The notes under the pieces: model-generated
What the model saw: the letters and a program-made list of their open reading frames with translations, nothing else
What the model was told of the DNA's origin: nothing
Database searches by the model: none
Translations under genes and position numbers: made by a program
Assembly: GCA_028285585.1 (NCBI GenBank)
Contig: JANQOU010000010.1
Location: 62,001 to 126,000, forward strand
Direction: 5' to 3'
Length of the DNA stretch: 64,000 nucleotides
From: Acidimicrobiia bacterium
Lineage (GTDB): Bacteria > Actinomycetota > Acidimicrobiia > Spongiisociales > ZC4RG35
Part shown: one piece after another, positions 15,968 through 25,365 of the stretch
Numbering within the stretch: the first letter of the stretch is position 1
Layout: each line of letters starts with the position of its first letter

Positions 15968-16423
15968 ATGCGGATCGTGTTGCAACGTGTGAGCAAGGCC
16001 TCGGTCGAGGTCGAGAACGACACAGTCGGGTTCATAGGCCCAGGTCTGCTGCTTCTCGTGGGAGTGGCTCCGGACGACGCGAGAGCGGACGTCGATGCCG
16101 CAGTTGCGAAGATCTCAACTCTCCGTGTCTTTGCCGATGACGAAGGCAAGATGAATCGCTCGGTGCAGGAGATCGGCGGGCAGGTGCTGGTGGTCAGCCA
16201 ATTCACGCTGCTCGGAGATACCCGAAAAGGCCGGAGGCCCTCTTTCGTCGGAGCGGCGGCGCCGGAAGTCGCTTCACCACTCGTGGACTACATGGCAACG
16301 GCGTTTGAGGCGGCGGGTGTGGGGACTGCGATGGGAAGGTTCGGGGCGATGATGGAGGTGAGCCTGGTCAACGACGGCCCCGTCACCCTGGTCATGGATT
16401 TCGCCGACGGCCGATCCGTCTGA
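15968..16423 (+). CDS. dtd: D-aminoacyl-tRNA deacylase
   Basis: 151 residues from ATG 15968, the normal Dtd length. The hallmark motifs are present: M-R-I-V-L-Q-R-V at the N-terminus, S-Q-F-T-L-L-G-D in the middle, and N-D-G-P-V-T near the C-terminus, which matches the family's GP-x-T loop for chiral proofreading. The enzyme removes D-amino acids (and Gly from tRNA-Ala) from charged tRNA. The frame upstream of 15968 is open but lacks Dtd sequence. The last 32 bp overlap the end of the converging plsY gene. Confidence 0.93.
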   Translation: MRIVLQRVSKASVEVENDTVGFIGPGLLLLVGVAPDDARADVDAAVAKISTLRVFADDEGKMNRSVQEIGGQVLVVSQFTLLGDTRKGRRPSFVGAAAPEVASPLVDYMATAFEAAGVGTAMGRFGAMMEVSLVNDGPVTLVMDFADGRSV

Positions 16424-16994
16424 TCGCGTCCTTCAGGTGTTTCGGGAACATCAGCAGACCCATCGCAATCGAGAGAACGAGATACGTCGCAGAGGGCTCC
16501 AAGCCCCAGGGGCCGGCGGGGAGATCTCGCGCCAGCCACAGAACTGCGAGCACGTTGAGTGCAAGGATCGCAGCCAAAGCCGCAATGCCAGACGACCTGG
16601 AGATGACAACCGCCACCACGATCACCCCGAGCACGGGGAGGAACGCATTAGGCCAGGCTCCGATGATCACTCCGGCCGCGATTGCCAGACCTTTGCCCCC
16701 TGCGAAGCGATACCAAACGTTGTAGACGTTTCCCGCCACGGCACCGGCACCGGCCAATGCGGTTCCCCAATCGCCCGCGATGACACTTCCCAGAGTCACT
16801 GCAAGCAGGCCTTTCCCAATCTCGACGACGAGTACCGCAGTTGCCAGCGTCCATCCGCCGAGCCGGCGGGCGTTGTTCGTGCCGGGGTTGCCGCTCCCGT
16901 CGCGGCGCAGGTCGACGCCCCACATGAGGCCCAGCCAGCCGGCCGTGGGAAGCGAGCCGATCAGGTATCCGCTCAAGGCTGCGGCTGCGGTCAC
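16392..16994 (-). CDS. plsY: Acyl-phosphate:glycerol-3-phosphate acyltransferase
   Basis: 200 residues, five or more transmembrane helices. The three PlsY motifs are visible: G-S-G-N-P-G-T-N-N-A-R-R near residue 33, the F-A-G-G-K-G-L-A loop near 97, and a C-terminal loop. PlsY acylates glycerol-3-phosphate with acyl-phosphate made by PlsX, whose gene is at 46.1 kb. The GTG start at 16994 overlaps the stop of the upstream adnB gene, so it sits at the end of the adnA-adnB transcript, an unusual partner for a lipid enzyme. Confidence 0.93.
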   Translation of the reverse strand: MTAAAALSGYLIGSLPTAGWLGLMWGVDLRRDGSGNPGTNNARRLGGWTLATAVLVVEIGKGLLAVTLGSVIAGDWGTALAGAGAVAGNVYNVWYRFAGGKGLAIAAGVIIGAWPNAFLPVLGVIVVAVVISRSSGIAALAAILALNVLAVLWLARDLPAGPWGLEPSATYLVLSIAMGLLMFPKHLKDAIRRIGRRRNP

Positions 16995-19900
16995 TCGGCC
17001 ACCTGCTGCTGTCCCTCTTCACAGAACATCAAAAAGTCGCATCCTCTGCACCAGTTGCTGGGCTGAGCTTCGAAGCTCTCTTCGAGGATGGCGTCGGTCA
17101 ACTGGTCGAGTCTGGATCGAGCTGATCGGACCCAGGTCTCGTCAGCTTTGTAGCTGTCGACCTCCAGACCGCCGCCGAGATATGCGAACGCCACTTCGAG
17201 GTTGGCGGGTGCCGGCCGTCCGAAGTCCACTTTGCTCACTGCAACCGCATAGGCCTGTAGCTGAACCAGCCGAGCTTCGTCCTGGCTCGGCTTCCCGCTT
17301 TTGAAGTCGACCACCTCCCAGCTCTGATCGTCGCAGTAGACCGCGTCGATTCTCCCCCTGACTCGGAAGCCGTTGTCCAGCTCGATGCCGAACGGGGCTT
17401 CGATCAGGTCGGCGCGGCGATTGGCGTAGCTCGAGTCGAGATAAGCCTGATATGCGCCGGGGCCGCCTTCGCCGTCAGCGATGTCGTAGAGGTCGTCGGC
17501 CATGTCCTCGAACGGCACCTGGCCGCGCTGGTGAAGTTCGATGCGTCGGTGGACTTCTGTCCCGCGCACCGCTGCGGGGTTGGGCTTCCGAGGCAGAGGG
17601 TCGACATCGGTCCAGTAGTAGCGCTTCGGGCACTGAGCCATGGTCACCAGCGAGGTCACCGACACAGAAGGGCTCTCCTCGGGATCGGGTTGTTCAGGTG
17701 TCAGCTCTGCCAGGCGAAACAGACGCTGGGTGGTCTCGTCCACGACACTGTTGTAGTCGTCTTTAAGGCCCAGCCGGCGGGCCAGGGCAGGCATCGCCTC
17801 CGGGTCGGACATCGCTTCACGGAGCGCATCCGGCCAGCCGTGCTCGAAGAGCGGATCAGGGCTTCTGTCTCCCATAGGTGCTCGCAGCGTGGCGGGTCGT
17901 TTGCTGAGCGGGGCCTCTCCTTCCGACGCCGTGTTTGGGTGGCCGGCGACCAGCTCGAACAACTCGGATTGCTCCTTGGGGGTTTGCGTCGGCTCAGGAA
18001 GCCCGTACCAATACGCTCCTGACACGAGCAACCTCTTCTTGGCGCGAGTCAAGGCGACGTACGCCACACGCCACTCCTGGCTGTCGTGTTTCGCCCTCAG
18101 ATAGGCGGTGCGTTCGTCCTTGTCCTGAGGCAAGGATTCGATGTATCGGTCGATCCTCATCTCGTGCGGCAGGTGCTCAGCAAAACGCACCGGGTCGGGA
18201 TGCTGTTGGGATCTGGAAGGGAAGTTGCCTTTTGTCACCGCCGGGATGGCCACCGTGTCCCATTCGAGGCCTTTCGCCCTGTGGACGGTCACCAGCGTCA
18301 CAGCCTCCTCGCCCGAGAGCCTCGCCGAATCCAGCTCGTCCGCTGGTTCGTCCTCCATCGTTTCCAGATAGTCGAGAAAGGCACCGACCGATGGGCGACC
18401 CTCGAGTGGGCTCCAGTCTTCCGCCAGATCCAGCAGGCGGAACACGTTGAGCCTGGCCGTGAGCCGTTGATTAGGAGGCAAGGCGTCGATGTCTTGCCAG
18501 GCACGGGTCTGGTCGAGGATGAGTCGCAGCGTCTCCACCAGAGTGAGGCCTTGGCTCTCGATCAGAACCTCTCGGTAGACAGCCGCGAATCGGTTGATCA
18601 TCTTCCTTGCCTCAGGGCGCAGGCCGGTCACTTGATCCAACACCTCGATCACTTCGACAAGGGTGATCGGGTCCAGGTCTTCGCTCCCGGTGGCTTCGTC
18701 TTTGGCTGCGATGCGAGTCAACGGAGCGATGTCTGCCATGCCGAGTCGAAACTTTGAGCCAAACAGGATCTGAGTGACCGCGGAGGAGTCTCGAGGCCGT
18801 TCGAGAGCGGTCAGCCACGCGCGCAGCTCTGAGACCTCGGGAACCGACAGCAGGCCTCCAATGTTGGCTACCTCGACTGGTATGTCGTGGCGAGCGAGAG
18901 CGTCGACTATCACCGAGAAGTCCTTGTTCTTTCGGAAGAGGACTGCCATGTCGGACCAAGGCGTCCCTTGCTCATGGAGACGCTCGAACGTGCGCGCAAT
19001 CCAGTCGGCTTCCTCAAGAGCGTCACGAGCCCAGTACGTCGTGATCTCGCCTGTGCCTGCCGTGTCGAGCGGCGTCAGCGGTTCCGATGTCGGGTTGGCC
19101 CGTTGCCTCACCATGTTGGCGACGTCGAGGATCACCGTGTCGGAGCGTCGATTGAAGGTGAGGCCCCGGTCGTGCGCGGCGGTGCCATCCGATCGAGGGA
19201 AGTGGGTGGTGAATTGCTCGAAGTTCTCCGCCGATGCCCCGCGCCACTCGTAGATGGTCTGGTCTTCGTCTCCAACTGCGATCACTGGAAAGCCGTTGGA
19301 GAAGACACGTGTGAGCAAGACTCTCTGAGCGGGGTTGGTGTCCTGGTACTCGTCGAGGACGACTGCGCGATATCGGTCCCGAATGGCAGCGGCCAGCTCC
19401 GGGTGCTCGGTGACGATGCGGGTGGACAGAGTGACCAAGTCCGCGTAGTCGACGACGCGGAGGCGGTTCTTGTGCTCCGAATAGTCGGCGAGTGTCTCTG
19501 CCATCTCCACCCGCGCCTCCCAGATGTCGTCGTCGGGATCGTGGTTGTAGGTGAGGAGATGCTCTGGAGAAAGCAGATGGTCACCCATCCGATCACCGAG
19601 TCGTCTGATCCGGTCGAGAGTCCTGGTCTGGGTGATGTCCAGGTGTTGGTACGAGCGGTGATGGAAGGTGTCCGTGAGCAGTTGACGCGAGAAGGTGGGG
19701 GTAATCACCTTGGATCGGTTGTCCACGCCGGCCAAAGCGCCGAACTCCGAGAGAATCTGTGCGGCGAAGCCGTGATAGGTGTGAACTTCGACCTGGCGTC
19801 CTGCCTCCACCCTGTCCCCGAGCGTCTGTCTCACTCGATCCGCAAGCTCGGCTGCGGCCTTGTTGGTGAAAGTGATGCCGAGGATCTCCTCCGGCTCCAC

Positions 19901-20041
19901 ATCGTGATTGCGTACCAGGTTGGAGATCACCATCGCGACGGTTGTGGTTTTGCCCGTGCCCGCGCCGGCTCGCACTCTGATCGAGGTCAGGCCAAGGTCG
20001 AGGATGCCCTGCTGTTCGGGTGAGGGGGTGAGCTCGCTCAT
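16991..20041 (-). CDS. AdnB-like UvrD-family helicase-nuclease
   Basis: About 1016 residues from ATG 20041. An SF1A motor is complete: Walker A A-G-A-G-T-G-K-T-T, Walker B V-V-L-D-E-Y-Q-D-T, and motif VI V-A-Y-V-A-L-T-R-A-K-K. The C-terminal ~250 residues form a RecB-like PD-(D/E)XK nuclease (G-R-I-D-A-V-Y, V-V-D-F-K-S-G-K) with an iron-sulfur set: one Cys in A-Q-C-P-K-R-Y and three in W-C-R-G-C-D-F-L-M-F-C. With the preceding gene it forms an AdnAB-type heterodimer, the actinobacterial end-resection machine. The start overlaps the adnA stop (ATGA). Confidence 0.9.
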   Translation of the reverse strand: MSELTPSPEQQGILDLGLTSIRVRAGAGTGKTTTVAMVISNLVRNHDVEPEEILGITFTNKAAAELADRVRQTLGDRVEAGRQVEVHTYHGFAAQILSEFGALAGVDNRSKVITPTFSRQLLTDTFHHRSYQHLDITQTRTLDRIRRLGDRMGDHLLSPEHLLTYNHDPDDDIWEARVEMAETLADYSEHKNRLRVVDYADLVTLSTRIVTEHPELAAAIRDRYRAVVLDEYQDTNPAQRVLLTRVFSNGFPVIAVGDEDQTIYEWRGASAENFEQFTTHFPRSDGTAAHDRGLTFNRRSDTVILDVANMVRQRANPTSEPLTPLDTAGTGEITTYWARDALEEADWIARTFERLHEQGTPWSDMAVLFRKNKDFSVIVDALARHDIPVEVANIGGLLSVPEVSELRAWLTALERPRDSSAVTQILFGSKFRLGMADIAPLTRIAAKDEATGSEDLDPITLVEVIEVLDQVTGLRPEARKMINRFAAVYREVLIESQGLTLVETLRLILDQTRAWQDIDALPPNQRLTARLNVFRLLDLAEDWSPLEGRPSVGAFLDYLETMEDEPADELDSARLSGEEAVTLVTVHRAKGLEWDTVAIPAVTKGNFPSRSQQHPDPVRFAEHLPHEMRIDRYIESLPQDKDERTAYLRAKHDSQEWRVAYVALTRAKKRLLVSGAYWYGLPEPTQTPKEQSELFELVAGHPNTASEGEAPLSKRPATLRAPMGDRSPDPLFEHGWPDALREAMSDPEAMPALARRLGLKDDYNSVVDETTQRLFRLAELTPEQPDPEESPSVSVTSLVTMAQCPKRYYWTDVDPLPRKPNPAAVRGTEVHRRIELHQRGQVPFEDMADDLYDIADGEGGPGAYQAYLDSSYANRRADLIEAPFGIELDNGFRVRGRIDAVYCDDQSWEVVDFKSGKPSQDEARLVQLQAYAVAVSKVDFGRPAPANLEVAFAYLGGGLEVDSYKADETWVRSARSRLDQLTDAILEESFEAQPSNWCRGCDFLMFCEEGQQQVAE

Positions 20042-22995
20042 GCGAGGTACGCCCCTTTGCCTTCGGGCCACGCCGGGCACGAGAGACGAAAGTCGCACCT
20101 CTCACAGTGCTTGCCCACGTTGGGCTGCCAGTCTTCTTCTCGGATCGACCGGGTGACACCAGCCATCACGTCATGCAGCTCATCGAGCCGGTTCAGGTCC
20201 AGGTCGCGGGTAGATACCGATTTGGTTGCAGCTCTCGGGTACCAGAGCTGGGCCTGAATGACTTCTTCGCCCTCCTCGGAGACGGCCGATGCGTAGAACG
20301 CGAGTTGAATCGACTCGGCCGCATCCAACTTGGACATGGCTGTGGCCGATGTCTTGTAGTCGACGACACGCACTCCTGAGTCGGTTCGCTCGAGCCGATC
20401 GATGAAGCCGGTCCACTCGACGCCGTCGATGAGCATCGTCACCCGCTTCTCGAGATCGACCGGCCGGCCGTCACCGTTGGGCCAATTCTCATAGAGCCGT
20501 GTCAGCGCCTCTTCGGCCTTGCCCAACCAAGCTTCGTTCAGCTCTGGGGTGCCGAAGTCGGCGTCGACCCAGGTTTCTCTGAGCCAATGAAGAGCGCGAT
20601 CGAGGCTGGCATGGGCACCGCCGGTTCCCAACACTTCTCGTTCAGCGGATTCCAGCGCGGTGTGCACCAGATTCCCGAAGTGGGCATAGGGCGAAGTGAC
20701 GTCTCCGAGGCGAAGTCTCCGCTCCAAGGCATATCGGCGCGGGCACTGGCGGTAGCTCTCGGCTTGGCTCGGCGACAGCCTGAAGCTGTCCGGCATGATC
20801 GGGCTGTCCGGTCCCGGTTCTGCGATTCCAGCGAAGGCATCTGCCGTCCACGCTCTCGCCGGTGGGCGAGCAAGGATCTCTGCTGCTGCAAGTCGGTGGC
20901 TCGAACTTGCTTCCGGGTCCATCAGCTGTCTGCGGAGGGTGGTCTCGGCCTCGGTGATGGTGACGGGTTCGCCATCCTGCTCGCTGGGTGGGCCCAAGCC
21001 GGCAAGGCTTCCGGGCTCTGACGCGGCCAGCATGAATCGCGACGGTCGTCGCTCACCTTGGTCGATACCGGCGTCGGTGGCGGTCCAAACAACCCGCAGC
21101 CTCGCTCTGGTCATCGCCGTGTAGGCCAGCCTCATCTCTTCCTGCAATTGAAAGAGATGTTGTGCCGACGGGTCGATGGTTCTCTCGGGGGAGAGAAGCT
21201 CAGGCCTGAGCATCCGGCGGCTGCGTCTCAGGTCGGGGAAGACTCCTTCGACAGCGTTGGCAAGGAACACGAGGTCGAATTCGAGGCCTTTGGCCTGGTG
21301 CAGAGTGGTGAGTGTCACGCCCCCGCGGTTGCTTCGATGCGAGATGAGGGGGGTGGCCTCGAAGCCCTCCTCCTCGGTCAGTCGGAGAAATCGGCTCAAA
21401 CTCAAGCCGGGGTCGCGCTCGGCCTGACGAGACAGGACCTGGGCGAATGCGGTGAAGGCTCTGCGCCACTCGTCACGATGAGGGTCGCTCACCAGCGGCT
21501 CGATGCCGTCGAGAGTGGTCCAGATCCTCCAGAAACCGTCGACGGCGCTCTCTGAGGTTGCCCACAACGGGTCGCCGAGGAGCATCGCCAGGCCGGGTTG
21601 GCCAGGCAGGTGCTCGGCGACGACATCGGCCCAGGCCGACCAGGTGCGACGTCGGGCTCTCGCCAGCTCCCTCTCCTGGCCGAGGCTCAGGGCGACGGCC
21701 GGCCCGAGGAGTATGCGGCGAATGGCCCTGTCAGCGTCGGCCGCCTCACTTGGCGTTGTGACCGGCAACGCTCCGCCGTTCACCGCGGCGACCACAAGAT
21801 CGTGCACGAGCCGCACCGCAGGATGATCGACCAGACGGCTATCCGGTCGGTCGTGTGGGATGCCTCTTCGCTCCAGGGCGCGCGACAGCTCACTCACGAG
21901 CTCCTTCTTCGATCTCACGAGGACGGCTATGGACTCCGGCTGAATCCCATCCACCCTCATGGCGTGATCGACTTCCTTGGCTATCCAGTCGGCCTCGGCG
22001 GTCTCTTGATCGAAGACATAGGTGTCTACACGGCCCTCGTGGTTGGCCGGTGTCACCGGGCCGGCGGAGCCGGGGAGCTCTCCGGAGGAGACCACCCGAA
22101 GGGCCGAATCGAGGATGGCGGCAGGCACACGGAGGCTTTGACCGAGAATGATGCGGCTGGCGTCCTCGTGTCGCTGTGTGAAGTCGGCAATGTTGCGAAG
22201 CTCTGCGCCCCGGAACGAGTAGATCGACTGGTAGGGGTCGCCTGCAACAGTGAGGTTGTCCGAGTCGGCGGCGATCAGGTCGGCCAGCCTTGCCTGTGCC
22301 TGGCTTGTGTCCTGGTACTCGTCCACCAGCACGTAGCTGAAGCGGCTCACCAGCTCTTGGCCTGCCGCCTTCTCTAGAAGTCCAACGGCTTGGACGAGAA
22401 GGGTGCCGTAGTCGGTCCTGCCCAGCTCATCGAGACGCTCGAGGTATCTCCGATACATTCCGGGAAGCCCGCGCCAGTCGGCCCGCTGCTTCGATCTCTC
22501 GACCAAATCGTCCGGCGTCAAGAGGCGCTCGGAGCATCTCATGAGGAAGTCGGCGACCTCCGCAGCGAAGGCGGGGCTTTGGAGAATCCCTCTGTAGATG
22601 ATGGGCCAATCTTCCGGGCTCTCGCCGGCGAGGACGTGGGCGACGAGACTCACTTGCTCCGGAGTGGTCAGGGGGACCGGGCGCCGGCCATCGGCAGCGG
22701 TCTCCACGAGCCGCAGCGCCAAAGAGTGGAAGGTGGTGACGTCGACCGGAACTCCGGTGAACCCGATCGACTGCTCGACTCGGCGTGAGATATCGGCCGC
22801 AGCCCGTCGTGAGAAGCAGAGGACGACGATCTCATCGCGTTCGGCGAGGCCCTTTGTGACCAGGTGCTCCACCCTGCGCACCAGAAACTCCGTCTTTCCG
22901 GTCCCGGGCCCGGCGACGACCATCTGATAGCCGTCTGCTTGCTCCAGGGCGTGTGGCCACTCCTCGAGCCCGATGGTTCTCTCCCGCACGGACAC
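20038..22995 (-). CDS. AdnA-like UvrD-family helicase-nuclease
   Basis: 985 residues from GTG 22995. The motor domains hold Walker A A-G-P-G-T-G-K-T-E and an intact Walker B V-L-V-D-E-Y-Q-D-T, so both subunits of this pair appear able to hydrolyse ATP. The C-terminal nuclease has G-F-I-D-R-L-E-R and V-V-D-Y-K-T-S-A, plus the four-cysteine iron-sulfur pattern (Y-R-Q-C-P-R-R and H-C-E-R-C-D-F-R-L-S-C). AdnAB enzymes process double-strand breaks for recombination. The order adnA-adnB is as in mycobacteria. Confidence 0.9.
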   Translation of the reverse strand: MSVRERTIGLEEWPHALEQADGYQMVVAGPGTGKTEFLVRRVEHLVTKGLAERDEIVVLCFSRRAAADISRRVEQSIGFTGVPVDVTTFHSLALRLVETAADGRRPVPLTTPEQVSLVAHVLAGESPEDWPIIYRGILQSPAFAAEVADFLMRCSERLLTPDDLVERSKQRADWRGLPGMYRRYLERLDELGRTDYGTLLVQAVGLLEKAAGQELVSRFSYVLVDEYQDTSQAQARLADLIAADSDNLTVAGDPYQSIYSFRGAELRNIADFTQRHEDASRIILGQSLRVPAAILDSALRVVSSGELPGSAGPVTPANHEGRVDTYVFDQETAEADWIAKEVDHAMRVDGIQPESIAVLVRSKKELVSELSRALERRGIPHDRPDSRLVDHPAVRLVHDLVVAAVNGGALPVTTPSEAADADRAIRRILLGPAVALSLGQERELARARRRTWSAWADVVAEHLPGQPGLAMLLGDPLWATSESAVDGFWRIWTTLDGIEPLVSDPHRDEWRRAFTAFAQVLSRQAERDPGLSLSRFLRLTEEEGFEATPLISHRSNRGGVTLTTLHQAKGLEFDLVFLANAVEGVFPDLRRSRRMLRPELLSPERTIDPSAQHLFQLQEEMRLAYTAMTRARLRVVWTATDAGIDQGERRPSRFMLAASEPGSLAGLGPPSEQDGEPVTITEAETTLRRQLMDPEASSSHRLAAAEILARPPARAWTADAFAGIAEPGPDSPIMPDSFRLSPSQAESYRQCPRRYALERRLRLGDVTSPYAHFGNLVHTALESAEREVLGTGGAHASLDRALHWLRETWVDADFGTPELNEAWLGKAEEALTRLYENWPNGDGRPVDLEKRVTMLIDGVEWTGFIDRLERTDSGVRVVDYKTSATAMSKLDAAESIQLAFYASAVSEEGEEVIQAQLWYPRAATKSVSTRDLDLNRLDELHDVMAGVTRSIREEDWQPNVGKHCERCDFRLSCPAWPEGKGAYLA

Positions 22996-23009
22996 GGGTG
23001 GATCGTAGG

Positions 23010-23138
23010 TCAGGCGGCGGCCGGCAGCGGCTGGGTGTCTTCTCCGATCAACTCGGCTTCGATCCCGAATCCGGCTAGGTAGGCGACAGGGTCTGCGAAG
23101 ACCTCGTTTGCATTGTTTTTCTCGTTGAAGTTGCTCAT
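23010..23138 (-). CDS. Possible 42-residue small protein upstream of adnA
   Basis: A short frame from ATG 23138 encodes 42 residues: a polar Asn-rich start (M-S-N-F-N-E-K-N-N-A-N-E), then a more hydrophobic middle with Y-L-A-G-F-G-I-E-A-E-L-I-G-E and a tail ending P-L-P-A-A-A. It stops 14 bp before the adnA start on the same strand. Its composition is protein-like and less Arg-rich than shadow frames nearby, but there is no clear ribosome site and no family I recognise. It could be a leader peptide or a small regulator of the helicase operon, or not translated. Confidence 0.35.
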   Translation of the reverse strand: MSNFNEKNNANEVFADPVAYLAGFGIEAELIGEDTQPLPAAA

Positions 23139-23228
23139 GAAGGTCAATGTAAGAAACCGGTGTGACAGATTTGAGTTCGGCAGCCGAGATCGGCCTCTAT
23201 CACTTAGGATCGCCAGGTCGCAGACACG

Positions 23229-24506
23229 ATGGAGGAGATGTTGCACGGCGGAAACGAATACGACTCACCGATGTATCACGAGGCGGTTGGTCAATTCAAC
23301 CGTGTCGCCAAGCTGATGGGTCTCGACGAGAACGTCTCGGATCGCCTGAGAAGCCCGCAGAAGTCGACTGTTGTCTCCTTCCCATTTCGACACGACAACT
23401 ACACGCAGGTGGACACCATCTTCGGGTATCGGGTGCAGCACCTGACCACGATGGGCCCCACCAAGGGCGGCATCCGCTTCGCACCCGATGTCGACCTCGG
23501 CGAGGTGTCGGCACTGGCGATGTGGATGACCTGGAAATGCGCCATCGTCGGTGTGCCATTCGGCGGCGCCAAAGGGGGAGTGCGCATCAACCCGATGGAG
23601 CTGTCCCGGGCCGAGCTGCAGAGGGTGACTCGTCGCTTCACGATGGAGATCATCAACGTCATAGGCCCCGACACCGACATCCCGGCACCCGACCTCGGGA
23701 CCAACGAGCAAGTCATGGCCTGGTTGATGGACACCTACTCCCAGCACGTCGGCCATGCAGTGCCCGCAGTGGTCACCGGAAAGCCTCCGGCCCTGGGTGG
23801 CAGCGTCGCCCGTCGGGAGGCGACAGGACGCGGCTTGATGTTCCTGGTGCCGCAAGCGGCGCGGGTGGTGGGCATCGACCCGGTCGGAGCCACGGTGGGG
23901 ATACACGGGTTCGGCAACGTTGGCCGGTATGCGGCGGTCGCCGGCCAGGAGATGAAGGCGAAGGTCGTTGCCGTCTCCGACATCTCAGGCGCCGTCTACA
24001 ACCCGGACGGTCTCGACATACCCGCTGTGGGCAAGTGGGTCGATGAGAACAGGTTCTTGGAGGGATATCCGGATGCTGACTTCATCGACGGCAATGCTCT
24101 CTTCGAGCTCGACGTCGACGTGCTTGTGCCGGCGGCGATCCAGGGCGTTCTTCACAAAGACAACGCGGCGAACGTGAAAGCCAAGTTGATCATCGAGGGA
24201 GCCAACAACCCGACAACTCTCGAGGCGGACGACATCCTTCGCGAGCAGGGGGTGTTCATCGTCCCCGACATCCTCGCCAACGCCGGGGGCGTGACTGTCT
24301 CGTACTTCGAGTGGGTGCAGGACGTGCAGAAGTACTTCTGGACCGAGAACGAGGTCGTGGCCCGGTTACGTGAGATCATGACCCGCGCCTTCGACGAAGT
24401 GCACGCAATAGCGATCGATGAAGGCATCGATATGCGCAACGCAGCCCTCATCAAGGGAATCAGGCGGGTCGCCGACGCCAAGCTGGTTCGAGGGATCTTC
24501 CCCTAG
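23229..24506 (+). CDS. gdhA: Glutamate dehydrogenase (Glu/Leu/Phe/Val family)
   Basis: 425 residues. The substrate pocket Lys residues are in P-T-K-G-G (Lys79), W-K-C (Lys103) and G-G-A-K-G-G-V (Lys115, the catalytic Lys), followed by the family's D-L-G-T-N-E-Q motif. The nucleotide-binding fold has G-F-G-N-V-G near residue 220. This enzyme interconverts glutamate and 2-oxoglutarate with NAD(P). The length and ending (K-G-I-R-R-V) fit the hexameric 420-residue class. The start at ATG 23229 has GGAG just inside; a promoter probably lies in 23139-23228. Its stop overlaps the converging nuclease gene by four bases. Confidence 0.93.
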   Translation: MEEMLHGGNEYDSPMYHEAVGQFNRVAKLMGLDENVSDRLRSPQKSTVVSFPFRHDNYTQVDTIFGYRVQHLTTMGPTKGGIRFAPDVDLGEVSALAMWMTWKCAIVGVPFGGAKGGVRINPMELSRAELQRVTRRFTMEIINVIGPDTDIPAPDLGTNEQVMAWLMDTYSQHVGHAVPAVVTGKPPALGGSVARREATGRGLMFLVPQAARVVGIDPVGATVGIHGFGNVGRYAAVAGQEMKAKVVAVSDISGAVYNPDGLDIPAVGKWVDENRFLEGYPDADFIDGNALFELDVDVLVPAAIQGVLHKDNAANVKAKLIIEGANNPTTLEADDILREQGVFIVPDILANAGGVTVSYFEWVQDVQKYFWTENEVVARLREIMTRAFDEVHAIAIDEGIDMRNAALIKGIRRVADAKLVRGIFP

Positions 24507-25300
24507 GAGGCTGGCTCCTCGGCATCGGCCCAGGCAGGGCAGATGTCCTGGAAGGAGCACCAGTTGCACAAACGTCCGGGGCGAGTCGGGAACCTGTCGG
24601 TCTCCAGTGCCCGGTCGATGGCGTTCCACAGTGCGCGCAGCTGGCCATCCATGGCATCCAGGTGATGGCTCTCGATCGGCAGGCGGTAAAGAGTGGGCCC
24701 GTTCAGGTAGAGCAGGCGAACCTCTTTGGGCGTTTCCCCGGTTCTCTGGCGGATCAGAAGCGCATAGATCTTCAGGGCGAAGAAGGCGGAAAGGGCGTAC
24801 CGCTCGGGTGGGGCTTTCCCCGTCTTGTAATCGGTGATGATGAGCCGGCCGTCATCGTCACGGTCGATGCGGTCGAGGATGCCGCGGATCGTGATGCCAT
24901 CGAGGTCTTCGAGCATGTCCAACTCGCGGTCCTCTGGGTCGAAAGTCGTTGGGTCTTCGATGGAGAAGTAGTTGGCGAGGAGCTTGAGCGACTCGACTCC
25001 CCAATCCCGCTCCTCTTCGGTGTCGGCGAACAGGCCCTCAAACTCGTCTTCACCCCTGATTTCGGTCCAGGCCTCCCGAAACAGGTCAAAAAGCCGTTCG
25101 GGGGTTCGCTCATCAGGCTGGTCATCGAAGAGGTTTTGCAGCGCGAGATGGGCAGTTGTGCCCCGCGCTTGGTAGATGGAGGTCGGCTCCGGGATCCGGT
25201 CTATGGCTCGGAACTTGAAGAGTTGGGGGCAGGTCTTGAAGTCTCCGGCGCGGCTCGGCGAGAGAGTCTCCAACTTCGGGTTCTGTAGCTCAACCGTCAC
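24503..25300 (-). CDS. Stand-alone RecB/Cas4-like iron-sulfur nuclease
   Basis: 265 residues. It begins with S-P-S-R-A-G-D-F-K-T-C-P-Q-L-F, the first cysteine of an iron-sulfur nuclease, then has G-I-L-D-R-I-D-R (Asp of the PD motif), I-I-T-D-Y-K-T-G-K (D-x-K catalytic strand) and ends with L-C-N-W-C-S-F-Q-D-I-C. This is the same fold and cofactor set as the nuclease domains of AdnA and AdnB, but without a motor. Such proteins (PF12705-like) degrade DNA ends or ssDNA. No cas genes are near, so a CRISPR role is unlikely; DNA repair is more probable. Confidence 0.85.
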   Translation of the reverse strand: MTVELQNPKLETLSPSRAGDFKTCPQLFKFRAIDRIPEPTSIYQARGTTAHLALQNLFDDQPDERTPERLFDLFREAWTEIRGEDEFEGLFADTEEERDWGVESLKLLANYFSIEDPTTFDPEDRELDMLEDLDGITIRGILDRIDRDDDGRLIITDYKTGKAPPERYALSAFFALKIYALLIRQRTGETPKEVRLLYLNGPTLYRLPIESHHLDAMDGQLRALWNAIDRALETDRFPTRPGRLCNWCSFQDICPAWADAEEPAS

Positions 25301-25365
25301 GTGAGCGATCTTAGGAACGGTGTGTGACAGGTTTGGGGATGCTCGCCCGGGAAGCGGCGGGTCGA

